Assembly (NCBI GenBank): GCA_002733915.1
Contig: NVXN01000001.1
Span: 151,737 to 160,588 of the forward strand
From: Aequorivita sp.
GTDB taxonomy: Bacteria; Bacteroidota; Bacteroidia; Flavobacteriales; Flavobacteriaceae
DNA: 8,852 nucleotides
Direction of reading: 5' to 3'
The notes under the pieces were generated by a model. That model was not told the origin of the DNA, ran no database searches, and saw only the letters and a list, made by a program, of their open reading frames with translations. The position numbers and the translations under genes were made by a program. This document shows, one piece after another, positions 1-5,894 of the stretch. Every line of letters starts with the position of its first letter. Position 1 is the stretch's first letter.

Positions 1-67
1 GGGCAGAAATTGCAATTAAAGAAAAAATTGCAAAAAAAATATTTTTGTGTAGGGTAGGTTTTTTCAT
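1..67 (-). CDS. 5' end of a secreted or membrane protein, truncated by the window edge
   Basis: An ATG at 67 on the minus strand opens a frame of 22 complete codons that runs off the window. It reads MKKPTLHKNIFFAIFSLIAI followed by SA: two lysines, then a hydrophobic stretch, which is a typical start of a Sec signal peptide. It lies 42 nt downstream of the stop codon of the 435-aa secreted protein on the same strand, so it is probably the third gene of that operon. A C8 run (G8 on the plus strand, 73-80) sits 5 nt before the ATG, where a ribosome would load. The mature part is not in the window, so no function can be given. The start choice rests on the signal-peptide character, since no other in-frame start precedes it closely. 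Confidence 0.6.
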   Translation of the reverse strand, partial: MKKPTLHKNIFFAIFSLIAISA

Positions 68-72
68 GATTT

Positions 73-80
73 GGGGGGGG
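73..80. repeat. G8 homopolymer tract before a start codon
   Basis: Eight G on the plus strand (C8 on the coding strand) end 5 nt upstream of the ATG of the partial gene at 67. The surrounding TTGGGGGGGGT is also found at 2581-2591. Such tracts are prone to slipped-strand mispairing, but a length change here would alter the leader rather than the reading frame. Confidence 0.7.
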
Positions 81-109
81 TGTTTTTTAAAGTAGGTAAA
101 AACAGTGTT

Positions 110-1417
110 TTATTCTCCTATATAGGTAAATTCTATTTGGCAGTCCACTTCGTTTCCAATATAACCGCGACCCTCATTGCTAATTGGGCCCGAAACCTCA
201 GTAACTTTTACATTATCGACCGATGCGGTAAGACCTCTGTTGGAATTAACATACTCAAAACGAAGGGTGTACGTAGTTCCGGCCACCACCGCAAGTGAGC
301 CGTAATACGAGGTATTTGCAGAAGTATTTACAAGATTTATTAAATCTGCTCCTACTTGGGCGGTCCCGTCATGCAGATATACTCTAAATCTATCATAATT
401 ACCACTTTTCTCCCTAAATCTATAATCAAAACTAATATCTACTGAACTTACCGTTGGTGTAAAACTCATTCGTGCAGTAGCGTTTTGTTGACAATTGGTG
501 TTATCATTCGCATTAATATTTAGTGTTTTTCCCGTACAGAAGCTACATTGGTTCGCTGCTGCAGATGCCACCCAACCTGCTGTGGGACATTCGGGGTCTG
601 GTGCAAAAGTTTGAACCACCGTATAGCTTTCAAAATTCTCATTGATCAAATTCACTTTGGTTGGTCCTGTAGAACCGTTACCAATAAAACCCGGGGCATC
701 ATAAGCATCAAAACTTAATGAAAAAGGATAGGTAGTTCCGGCAGTAAGTGTAACATAATTAGTTTCATAGGACTCTTTCCATATTCCTTCATAATATTTT
801 CCTGAGTTGATATAATTTGAATACGCAGAAAAAGCCGTAGTTTCAAAAAAGTATGGAGTACCTCCAAATAAAAATCTAAATTGTCCCTTTGCCTGGGTTA
901 CAAAAATACTGCTGTTGGATTCGGTTTTACCTCCCGCAAAGTTCGTCTTTACTTCTATTCTATACAGCCCTGAATACTTTGCAGTAAAAGTTTTGGCATC
1001 ACTAATTCCCAAGCCGGGAATATCTTGATAACCTCCCGAAAAATTTGCTTCTGTTCTAAGCATCGCGGTTTGATTGTGCAATTCAGATTGTCTCTTTTTA
1101 TAATGTACAACCCACTCTGATCCGTTCCACACATATATACCGGGATAAATATCAGTTATAAGACCATTGTTTGTGGTATTGGTATTATATACAACAGTAC
1201 CCTCTGCGATAGGGCCGCCCTGTGGATTCACTACGGTTGTAGCATCATCTGTTCCCAAGAGGGCCACATTGGGATATACCACCCCTAGGGTAGAACTGTT
1301 GAAATCTATAATTCCTTTGGGATCAGTTGTATTAATTCCTACTTGGGAATAAGCAAGACCCTGTAATAGCACTATTGCAATAAAATTTATACAATAGAAA
1401 AAGGTAGTTTTTTTCAT
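110..1417 (-). CDS. secreted beta-rich protein with an inserted Cys-containing jelly-roll-like domain (435 aa)
   Basis: Residues 1-24 form a signal peptide (MKK, hydrophobic core, AYS before Q25), so the product is exported. The mature protein starts QVGINTTDPKGIIDF, the opening of many Bacteroidota surface proteins, followed by an 'YPGIYVWNGSEWV' segment at about 91-103. Residues 140-250 are a beta-rich region (FTAKYSGLYRIEV) shared with the upstream 271-aa paralogue. Residues about 252-413 have no counterpart in the paralogue: they begin near NENFESY, carry C277, C291, C294 and C309, and end in SVDNVKV, like MAM or jelly-roll lectin-type domains. Residues 414-435 (EGRGYIG..CQIEFTYIG) resume the paralogue's last strands. 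No T9SS C-terminal domain or lipobox is evident. It starts 23 nt after the stop of the upstream gene, so the two are probably co-transcribed. Function is unknown; adhesion or carbohydrate binding is an inference. Confidence 0.9.
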   Translation of the reverse strand: MKKTTFFYCINFIAIVLLQGLAYSQVGINTTDPKGIIDFNSSTLGVVYPNVALLGTDDATTVVNPQGGPIAEGTVVYNTNTTNNGLITDIYPGIYVWNGSEWVVHYKKRQSELHNQTAMLRTEANFSGGYQDIPGLGISDAKTFTAKYSGLYRIEVKTNFAGGKTESNSSIFVTQAKGQFRFLFGGTPYFFETTAFSAYSNYINSGKYYEGIWKESYETNYVTLTAGTTYPFSLSFDAYDAPGFIGNGSTGPTKVNLINENFESYTVVQTFAPDPECPTAGWVASAAANQCSFCTGKTLNINANDNTNCQQNATARMSFTPTVSSVDISFDYRFREKSGNYDRFRVYLHDGTAQVGADLINLVNTSANTSYYGSLAVVAGTTYTLRFEYVNSNRGLTASVDNVKVTEVSGPISNEGRGYIGNEVDCQIEFTYIGE

Positions 1418-1440
1418 AACTAATATGATTCAGTTGATTT

Positions 1441-2256
1441 TTAATCTAGAAAAACAAATTCAACGGTACAGGGAATATCTCCACCCAGCCAGCCTCTTCC
1501 AGTGCCAGAATCACCATTGCTTACAAAGCCATCTGCAACAGTTTGATCAAACCCCAAAGTAAAAGTATACGGGGTACCGGCAACAAGGTCTTTATAAATT
1601 ACTACAGTAGATTGCTCCCAAATATCGTAATACTGCGTGCCCCCTCCATGACGGCCAGACCAAGTATGTGCGGGAATCAATTTATCTACGCCATCCAAGG
1701 TAAACTTGAAATTTCCGGACATTACGGCAACGTCCGTTCCTGAACCCAAATTATCCACATAACCCCCACCCCAATTCACACTTACTTCAATTTTGTAAGT
1801 ACCTGTGTAGGCAGGCGTAAAAGTTCGGTTTATTAAGCCCGGAATGTTCTGATAAGTTCCAGCAGTAACCGTTCTTAATGCACCGCTACTATTATCCTGT
1901 TTAAAAATTTGCGCATTTTTTTTGGGGAATTCATTAATCCAATCTACACCATCCCACATATAAATGCCTGGATAAACACTTTCACTGCCAAAATTTGTAG
2001 TTACCGTATTATATACAACGGTACCGATAGCAGGATTTCCTCCTTGTGGATTTAATACAGGAGCAGCCACATCAGTTCTTGTGAGTGCCACTCTTGGTAA
2101 AACAAGACCATACTTATTAGTACCAGAATCGTTATTTAAATCCAAGACCCCATCAGGTGTTACCGTACCCACCCCTACTTGAGCCATACCTGCTGCTTGC
2201 GAAAGAACCAAGACAAGACAAGTTATAAGTATTCTACAGATGTAATTTTTTACCAT
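1441..2256 (-). CDS. secreted beta-rich surface protein, shorter paralogue (271 aa)
   Basis: Residues 1-25 form a signal peptide with the cleavage motif AAGMA before Q26. The mature start QVGVGTVTPDGVLDL and the block LVLPRVALT..NPQGG..GTVVYNT..YPGIYMWDG (about 51-103) match the N-terminal half of the following 435-aa protein. Residues about 144-271 (FTPAYTGTYKIEV, GTPYTFTLGFD, CTVEFVFLD) form a predicted all-beta domain, loosely like C1q/TNF-type sandwiches; that resemblance is by eye only. The short loop at 243-256 (GFVSNGDSGTGRGWLG) is exactly where the paralogue carries its extra domain. First gene of a probable operon with the 435-aa gene and the gene cut by the window edge. A promoter-like pair lies about 35-66 nt upstream. 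Function unknown; cell-surface location inferred. Confidence 0.9.
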   Translation of the reverse strand: MVKNYICRILITCLVLVLSQAAGMAQVGVGTVTPDGVLDLNNDSGTNKYGLVLPRVALTRTDVAAPVLNPQGGNPAIGTVVYNTVTTNFGSESVYPGIYMWDGVDWINEFPKKNAQIFKQDNSSGALRTVTAGTYQNIPGLINRTFTPAYTGTYKIEVSVNWGGGYVDNLGSGTDVAVMSGNFKFTLDGVDKLIPAHTWSGRHGGGTQYYDIWEQSTVVIYKDLVAGTPYTFTLGFDQTVADGFVSNGDSGTGRGWLGGDIPCTVEFVFLD

Positions 2257-2290
2257 ATTCAGAGGTATTTAAATTTTCACATTTAGTGAG

Positions 2291-2322
2291 CAATATTAAA
2301 CATTTTATCGATATAATGCAAA
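2291..2322 (-). promoter_or_regulatory. Bacteroidota-type promoter for the 271/435-aa operon
   Basis: On the minus strand TTTG (2322-2319) is followed after exactly 20 nt by TAATATTG (2298-2291), close to the Bacteroidota consensus TTTG-N19-21-TAnnTTTG, with one mismatch. Transcription would start near 2283, leaving a leader of about 27 nt before the ATG at 2256. The gene upstream of the 553-aa protein has the same arrangement with the same mismatch. Confidence 0.5.
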
Positions 2323-2582
2323 TTTTATCTGTAAAATGCATTTTATTCTGATTAATCAAGTTAATTATTGTTAACTTTTTATGAATTTTACAATAAAATG
2401 TAAGATTTTTCCTAAATCTTTCAATTGCGAATCTATAGTTTGGATATATTAAAAACATCCGAATTGTATAAGCTTGTTTATAAATACATTAAGTCAAATT
2501 AGTATTTCTTGAAATTGTAACTCAGCAATTGACTCTAAAGAATTTCGCTAATGCAAGAAGATCTTTTAAAGATTTTTTTTTT

Positions 2583-2590
2583 GGGGGGGG
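2583..2590. repeat. second G8 homopolymer tract, after T10
   Basis: Ten T (2573-2582) are followed by eight G. The 11-mer TTGGGGGGGGT is identical to that around the G8 at 73-80. No gene starts nearby on either strand, so a slippage role in expression is not supported here. Confidence 0.65.
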
Positions 2591-2634
2591 TATTGCGCAG
2601 GAATGCAAGAATGTATTTTTAAAATAGCTATTTC

Positions 2635-2662
2635 TTCTATCTTCTGAGTTCTGGGTTCTTGA
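2635..2662. repeat. 7-bp-period tract, TTCTNNN x4
   Basis: Four successive heptamers share the first four bases: TTCTATC, TTCTGAG, TTCTGGG, TTCTTGA. The last three positions vary, so this is a periodic rather than an identical tandem repeat. Confidence 0.5.
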
Positions 2663-2894
2663 CCTTCTTAGCCCTTGGCTTTACAATAATAGGGATTTTG
2701 TGGTTGTTAATTTAAGATTAAGAAACTGTAGCTTAGAATGGAACTTTAAAGAAAACAATGAATGCTCTAAGGATATAATGTTGACAGCCCCTTTTTCCTG
2801 TTTTTTCTCGGTAAGTAAATATATGCATTCACTCGAATAGACATTAGGTGAATTATTTTCAGGTAGCGAGGTGAGTTTGTTGAATCGGTTAATC

Positions 2895-2959
2895 GGGATT
2901 CGGGATTTGGGATTCGTTAATTCGGGATTTGGGATTCGTTAATTCGGGATTTGGGGTTT
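2895..2959. repeat. modular repeat of GGGATTY heptamers and GTTAATTC octamers
   Basis: Reads as heptamers A (GGGATTC or GGGATTT) and octamer B (GTTAATTC) in the order A A A B A A B A A, the last A being GGGGTTT. Within this a 22-bp unit (A A B) is perfectly duplicated at 2902-2923 and 2924-2945. The same modules reappear at 3189-3241. The 7-bp register continues without break into the RGTTYCA array that follows. Confidence 0.85.
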
Positions 2960-3059
2960 CTTGTTTTTTGTTTCTGGTTCCAAGTTTCAGGTTCCAAGTT
3001 TCAAGTTTCAAGTTTCAAGTTCCAAGTTTCAGGTTTCAGGTTTCAGGTTTCAGTTTCTT
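2960..3059. repeat. RGTTYCA heptad array (11 clear units)
   Basis: Positions 2976-3052 are eleven consecutive 7-bp units matching RGTTYCA (AGTTTCA, GGTTTCA, AGTTCCA, GGTTCCA). Degenerate heptads in the same register (CTTGTTT, TTTGTTT) link it at 2960-2973 to the GGGATTY array, and a GTTTCTT unit occurs at both margins (2956-2962 and 3053-3059). Seven is not a multiple of three and no gene crosses it, so it is not protein-coding. Confidence 0.9.
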
Positions 3060-3070
3060 AAATTTTGAAC

Positions 3071-3091
3071 CTTAAATCTTAAATCCCAAAT
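3071..3091. repeat. CTTAAAT/CCCAAAT heptads, inverted relative to the GGGATTY array
   Basis: Three heptamers: CTTAAAT, CTTAAAT, CCCAAAT. The stretch AATCCCAAATC (3082-3092) is the exact reverse complement of GATTTGGGATT, which occurs at 2904-2914 and 2926-2936. The RGTTYCA array is therefore flanked by heptads in opposite orientation. Confidence 0.65.
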
Positions 3092-3188
3092 CTATTCCTT
3101 CCTTTGGGGGCAGGGGGACTGCGCGTGTTGATATAGTATAAGTTTTTTCGATTTCGTATTTGATTTGAGTTCCGATAACTATTGGGAT

Positions 3189-3241
3189 GGGATTTGTTAA
3201 TTTGTTAATTCGGGATTTGTTGATTCGGGATTCGGTGATTC
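3189..3241. repeat. second modular GGGATTY / GTTRATTY block
   Basis: Modules in order: GGGATTT, GTTAATTT, GTTAATTC, GGGATTT, GTTGATTC, GGGATTC, GGTGATTC, that is A B B A B A B. These are the same two modules as at 2895-2959 but in a different order, so the two blocks are not a simple duplication. Confidence 0.8.
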
Positions 3242-3243
3242 GG

Positions 3244-3275
3244 AACCTGCCTGCCAGAGGCACGACAGGCAGGTT
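3244..3275. repeat. perfect 10-bp-stem palindrome
   Basis: AACCTGCCTG (3244-3253) pairs perfectly with CAGGCAGGTT (3266-3275) around a 12-nt loop. It is far more GC-rich than its surroundings and is embedded in the heptad island. Similar CCTGCCTGCC...GGCAGG palindromes are, from memory, a recurrent intergenic element in Flavobacteriaceae. With no U-tract on either side it does not look like a terminator. Confidence 0.75.
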
Positions 3276-3276
3276 T

Positions 3277-3327
3277 GGGATTTGGGAATTTGGAATCTCG
3301 TACTTCATCGTTCGTACCTCGTACTTC
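3277..3327. repeat. heptad tract passing from GGGATTT to TCGTACY
   Basis: Seven consecutive heptamers in one register: GGGATTT, GGGAATT, TGGAATC, TCGTACT, TCATCGT, TCGTACC, TCGTACT, then TC. The unit sequence changes across the tract while the period stays at 7. Confidence 0.7.
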
Positions 3328-3330
3328 CCC

Positions 3331-3386
3331 TGTCAGGTCGAGTGAATTTGAGGGAGCGACAGCGAGCTCAAATTTGTATCGAGACC
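3331..3386. repeat. hairpin repeat element, copy 1
   Basis: Arms TGTCAGGTCGAGTG (3331-3344) and TGTATCGAGACC (to 3386) flank a hairpin with stem AATTTGAG (3345-3352) and CTCAAATT (3367-3374) and a 14-nt loop. Positions 3342-3386 match 3575-3619 at 42 of 45 bases. Confidence 0.75.
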
Positions 3387-3574
3387 CCTCCGTTGAAAGT
3401 AGGTTTTTCCTAGGGTTTAGCTATTAACCCAACCCCTTCCGTCAGCTGGATTGAAAATCTATGTAAAATGAAACTTGTTGCCAGCTGCCACCTTTTCCTT
3501 TAACCATAGTTCATTGTTTGCTTGAAATTTCTTCTGAGGGGAAGGAGCTTTTTGGGTTGCTAGTGGGAGAGCTA

Positions 3575-3619
3575 GTGGATTTGAAGGAGCGACAGCGAAC
3601 TCAAATTTGTATCGAGACC
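3575..3619. repeat. hairpin repeat element, copy 2
   Basis: Same 45-bp core as copy 1 with three G/A differences. The stem is weaker, with six Watson-Crick pairs (ATTTGA / TCAAAT). The left arm TGTCAGGTC is missing; instead GCTAGTGG is directly repeated at 3559-3566 and 3571-3578, the second copy overlapping the element's left edge. Confidence 0.75.
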
Positions 3620-3643
3620 TTATTTGGTGTTGCGGTATAGAAG

Positions 3644-3691
3644 CCGTTCTCGATGCATTCGCCTCGTGCCCGGCGAATACTCATACTGACA
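3644..3691. repeat. hairpin repeat element, copy 3, opposite orientation with a different stem
   Basis: Read on the minus strand it begins TGTCAGTATGAGT and ends GCATCGAGAACGG, the same two arms as copy 1. Between them lies an unrelated perfect 7-bp stem, ATTCGCC (3657-3663) and GGCGAAT (3672-3678), with an 8-nt loop. Copies 2 and 3 face each other: ATCGAGA (3611-3617) is complementary to TCTCGAT (3648-3654). Confidence 0.6.
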
Positions 3692-3712
3692 AAGGAGCAA
3701 ATGGGAAGTAAT

Positions 3713-3739
3713 AAAAAAAACTACCACCTTTTTGGCTAG
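3713..3739 (-). terminator. probable intrinsic terminator of the 553-aa gene
   Basis: On the minus strand, 27 nt after the stop codon, CTAGCC - AAAAA - GGTGGTAG forms an imperfect stem (CTA..CC with GG..TAG) followed directly by eight T. Position, loop and T-tract fit an intrinsic terminator; the stem mismatch lowers confidence. Confidence 0.45.
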
Positions 3740-3765
3740 CAGGGTTTAAAGACAATAATCAAAGT

Positions 3766-5427
3766 TTAATTTTCCGCTTTTAAAGAAGCACTTTCTTTAA
3801 GACCATTATTTGATGTCCATACATAACCCTTTTCTGGGTCTGGCACTGAAGGAGGAATGACAGAATCATCCATTGCTCTAAGTTGCTTTTTATTGGCTTC
3901 GGCATTGGTTGCATTCCTATTTTGATTTTGGTCCTTTGAATTTGAAAGCATAACCGTTTCTGAGCTCATGCTTTGAAAGTCTATCAGCTCCTGGGAATTA
4001 GTTGCACTTTCAATCAGATAATCAAAACGCACATCCCTTGGGGCATTGTTTGCAAGATTTAAATCAAAGGAACCATTCTTTACACTATCAACCCAATGGT
4101 GACTCCCTATATTACCTAAAAAGGTTATAAATATTTTTGAATTTACATTTACAGCTTTGTCCTTAATCGTCAATTTATTAACCCCTATAGGGAATACTGA
4201 TGTATTGGAGGTTTGATGTTGATTGGTATTAAGGTTTTTCCACCCTGTTTCCACTAAACAAATAATTTGGCCTTTACCACCATTAAAACTTTCTAAGGCC
4301 CTACCAATTACAAATCCAGATTTAGTAGCTTTCATTGCTTTTCCAGAGACGTAAGAAGCCATTAGATAATCTCCTTTCTTTATTGGCTCTCCAACCACAT
4401 TTACAGGCACTCTTCCTTGTAAAGCTACGGGGAGACCACTGTTTGGGTTATTTAGTGTTAAGGTAGGATTAGAAGAATAAATTCCAATAACTTTGTCATC
4501 ATTTTCCTTAGTTGATACCGAAAAAACATCTCTCTTGCCCGAGGTGTAAGCAATAATATCACCTTTTTCCGCATGGCCAACAACTGGGAAATATTCAGCC
4601 AAATCACCAAGCATTACATTAGAGCCTGCATATATATTGTTCTCAGAATAAATATTTCCCGCTGCAAATGCACCTCCAGTGGAAGTACCTGCCGAATTAG
4701 AAATTACATTTAGATTAAAAATATCGAAATAATAACCTCCACCACCAGCGTTATTTTCGGTTCCCGTAAAGCGTAATTGTAACCACGTACCTGAAACGGG
4801 AATTTCAATTATTGAGAAATATCCAGAAGAAGCATTTCCAGTCCAAGCTGCTGTTGATGCTCCATTTCCGTTACAGTTATTATTTGAACCTGTAATATTG
4901 CCAGTATACACTCCCTGAACAAAATTACCCGCAGACAGAGCGTTCCAGTTGCTACCATTATTAGTACTGTATTCTAAAAAAACACCATCATTATTATTTA
5001 AATAAAAAGCTAAAACAAGTTCAATATATGCAGAAGTTGCATTGGAAGGAATCCATATACTAGGAGAATAAGAATATCTTCTCCCCCTATTTCCTGTAGA
5101 ATAAAACTCTAGGTAAGCCTCGCTATATACTGAAGAAAACACATACCAATCTGCTGCGCCGCAACCTCCCGTTGTGTAAAAATCATTAAAGAAATCACTG
5201 CCTCCAGCTGAATAAAGCAAATTTGTGCTATTTGTTGTTACTGTTTGTGGCACCACGGGATCACCGACTCTTAAATAACCAGATACCTGCGTGTTACCAA
5301 CTACATCGAGGTCATCATCCGGGCTGGTGGTTCCAATACCAACCTGTGCAATGGTATTAAATGAAAAAATAAAAAAGAGACAGCAAATACTAAAAGTAAG
5401 CCCCTGGGGAGTGTACATATTTTTCAT
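3766..5427 (-). CDS. secreted mosaic protein with tail-fibre-like and collar-like modules (553 aa)
   Basis: Residues 1-27 are a signal peptide (core CCLFFIFSF, cleavage before Q28). Residues 28-57 (QVGIGTTSPDDDLDVVGN..SGYLRVG) are the fibre-like opening common in Bacteroidota secreted and phage-tail-like proteins. Residues about 75-242 are a beta-rich, Asn/Gly-rich domain ending in YYFDIFNLNV, similar in style to MAM/jelly-roll modules. Residues about 270-396 (GDLAEYFPV, KVIGIYSSNP, LPVALQGRVPVNV, KKGDYLMAS, VIGRALE) resemble a module found at the ends of tail fibres and bacterial appendage proteins. Residues about 411-472 (NSKIFITFLGN, HHWV, GSFDLNL, DVRFDYLI) match a small beta module seen near the C-termini of similar proteins. 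The tail from 487 is Asn/Ser/Lys-rich and ends without a T9SS signal. Monocistronic by context, with its own promoter and terminator. Domain names are by eye; function unknown, surface structure or adhesion inferred. Confidence 0.9.
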   Translation of the reverse strand: MKNMYTPQGLTFSICCLFFIFSFNTIAQVGIGTTSPDDDLDVVGNTQVSGYLRVGDPVVPQTVTTNSTNLLYSAGGSDFFNDFYTTGGCGAADWYVFSSVYSEAYLEFYSTGNRGRRYSYSPSIWIPSNATSAYIELVLAFYLNNNDGVFLEYSTNNGSNWNALSAGNFVQGVYTGNITGSNNNCNGNGASTAAWTGNASSGYFSIIEIPVSGTWLQLRFTGTENNAGGGGYYFDIFNLNVISNSAGTSTGGAFAAGNIYSENNIYAGSNVMLGDLAEYFPVVGHAEKGDIIAYTSGKRDVFSVSTKENDDKVIGIYSSNPTLTLNNPNSGLPVALQGRVPVNVVGEPIKKGDYLMASYVSGKAMKATKSGFVIGRALESFNGGKGQIICLVETGWKNLNTNQHQTSNTSVFPIGVNKLTIKDKAVNVNSKIFITFLGNIGSHHWVDSVKNGSFDLNLANNAPRDVRFDYLIESATNSQELIDFQSMSSETVMLSNSKDQNQNRNATNAEANKKQLRAMDDSVIPPSVPDPEKGYVWTSNNGLKESASLKAEN

Positions 5428-5475
5428 AAAAAAATGTTTTAGATTAAAACGAAATTGTTATGATAAGGGGCGAAA

Positions 5476-5507
5476 CAATGATATGGAAGTAGTTAAAAAA
5501 AAGCAAA
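5476..5507 (-). promoter_or_regulatory. Bacteroidota-type promoter for the 553-aa gene
   Basis: On the minus strand TTTG (5507-5504), a 20-nt spacer and TATCATTG (5483-5476) fit TTTG-N19-21-TAnnTTTG with one mismatch. The predicted start near 5468 leaves a leader of about 40 nt before the ATG at 5427. Spacing and mismatch are identical to the promoter at 2291-2322. Confidence 0.5.
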
Positions 5508-5767
5508 TTTTTTAAACTATACTTGATGTTGTGGTCTTTTTATTACAAAATACTCAAAATCTTCGTTAAGAAGTTTTTGATTTTCGACAAAGGGCTAAAA
5601 TATGTAGGAAAATTACTTGCGCTGTAAGTGCTTTAATTGTAGGAATTTAAACTTTAACATTTCAGAAGTGTTAAAAGGAGGGAAAATTCTTCTAGAAGTA
5701 GATTTTTGGGCTATGATTTGTGAACTGTACTTTGGGTTGTGAATAGCGAATCATTCGTTGTGAGTCA
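5508..5767. other. gene-free intergenic stretch upstream of the 553-aa gene
   Basis: No credible coding frame. A short hairpin TTTAACA (5653-5659) / TGTTAAA (5669-5675) with a 9-nt loop is present but has no T-tract on either strand, so it is not called a terminator. I see nothing else. Confidence 0.55.
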
Positions 5768-5887
5768 TCATTTTGAGAGAAAAACGACCGAAGCAAATCG
5801 ACGATTCAACGGAGTTAATCTATTGTTGCGTAACTCTATTCATGATTGCAGGTATATCATGGGATTGCTTCACTTCTCTCGCAATGA
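5768..5887. repeat. MITE-like element with imperfect inverted ends (about 120 bp)
   Basis: The left end, 5768-5781 (TCATTTTGAGAGAA) followed by GAAGCAAATC at 5790-5799, and the right end, 5863-5887 (GATTGCTTCACTTCTCTCGC then AATGA), are imperfect reverse complements. A second perfect stem GAGTTA (5812-5817) / TAACTC (5831-5836) is nested inside. There is no coding capacity. The right end reaches within 8 nt of the epimerase stop codon. Sequences like GATTGCTTC..CGCAATGACG are, from memory, a frequent intergenic repeat in Bacteroidota. It could also act as a 3' structure for the epimerase transcript. Confidence 0.5.
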
Positions 5888-5894
5888 CGTCCTA

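Larger units (their letters stand above)
2323..2894. other. gene-free AT-rich intergenic stretch
   Basis: No supportable gene on either strand; short open frames are low-complexity and lack family features. It contains a T10-G8 run (2573-2590) and a TTCT-heptad tract (2635-2662), listed separately. The rest, about 2663-2880, shows no RNA gene or fossil gene that I can recognise. Confidence 0.6.

Noticed and set aside
2234..2458. 74-aa minus-strand open frame overlapping the start of the 271-aa gene
   Set aside because: Low-complexity Ile/Lys/Asn-rich translation of AT-rich DNA. It spans the promoter of the 271-aa gene and has no signal peptide or family motif.
2560..2590. Intrinsic terminator formed by ATCTTT/AAAGAT followed by T10
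   Set aside because: The palindrome leaves a one-base loop and no gene ends upstream on the plus strand, so the T-run alone is not enough.
2976..3052. CRISPR array
   Set aside because: Units are 7 bp with no spacers and no cas genes nearby, so it is a tandem heptad array.
3072..3308. 78-aa minus-strand open frame
   Set aside because: It is a translation of the heptad arrays and palindrome (repeated SRINKSRINK-type residues), not a conserved protein.
5653..5675. Terminator hairpin TTTAACA/TGTTAAA
   Set aside because: A weak AT-only stem with no T-tract on either strand.
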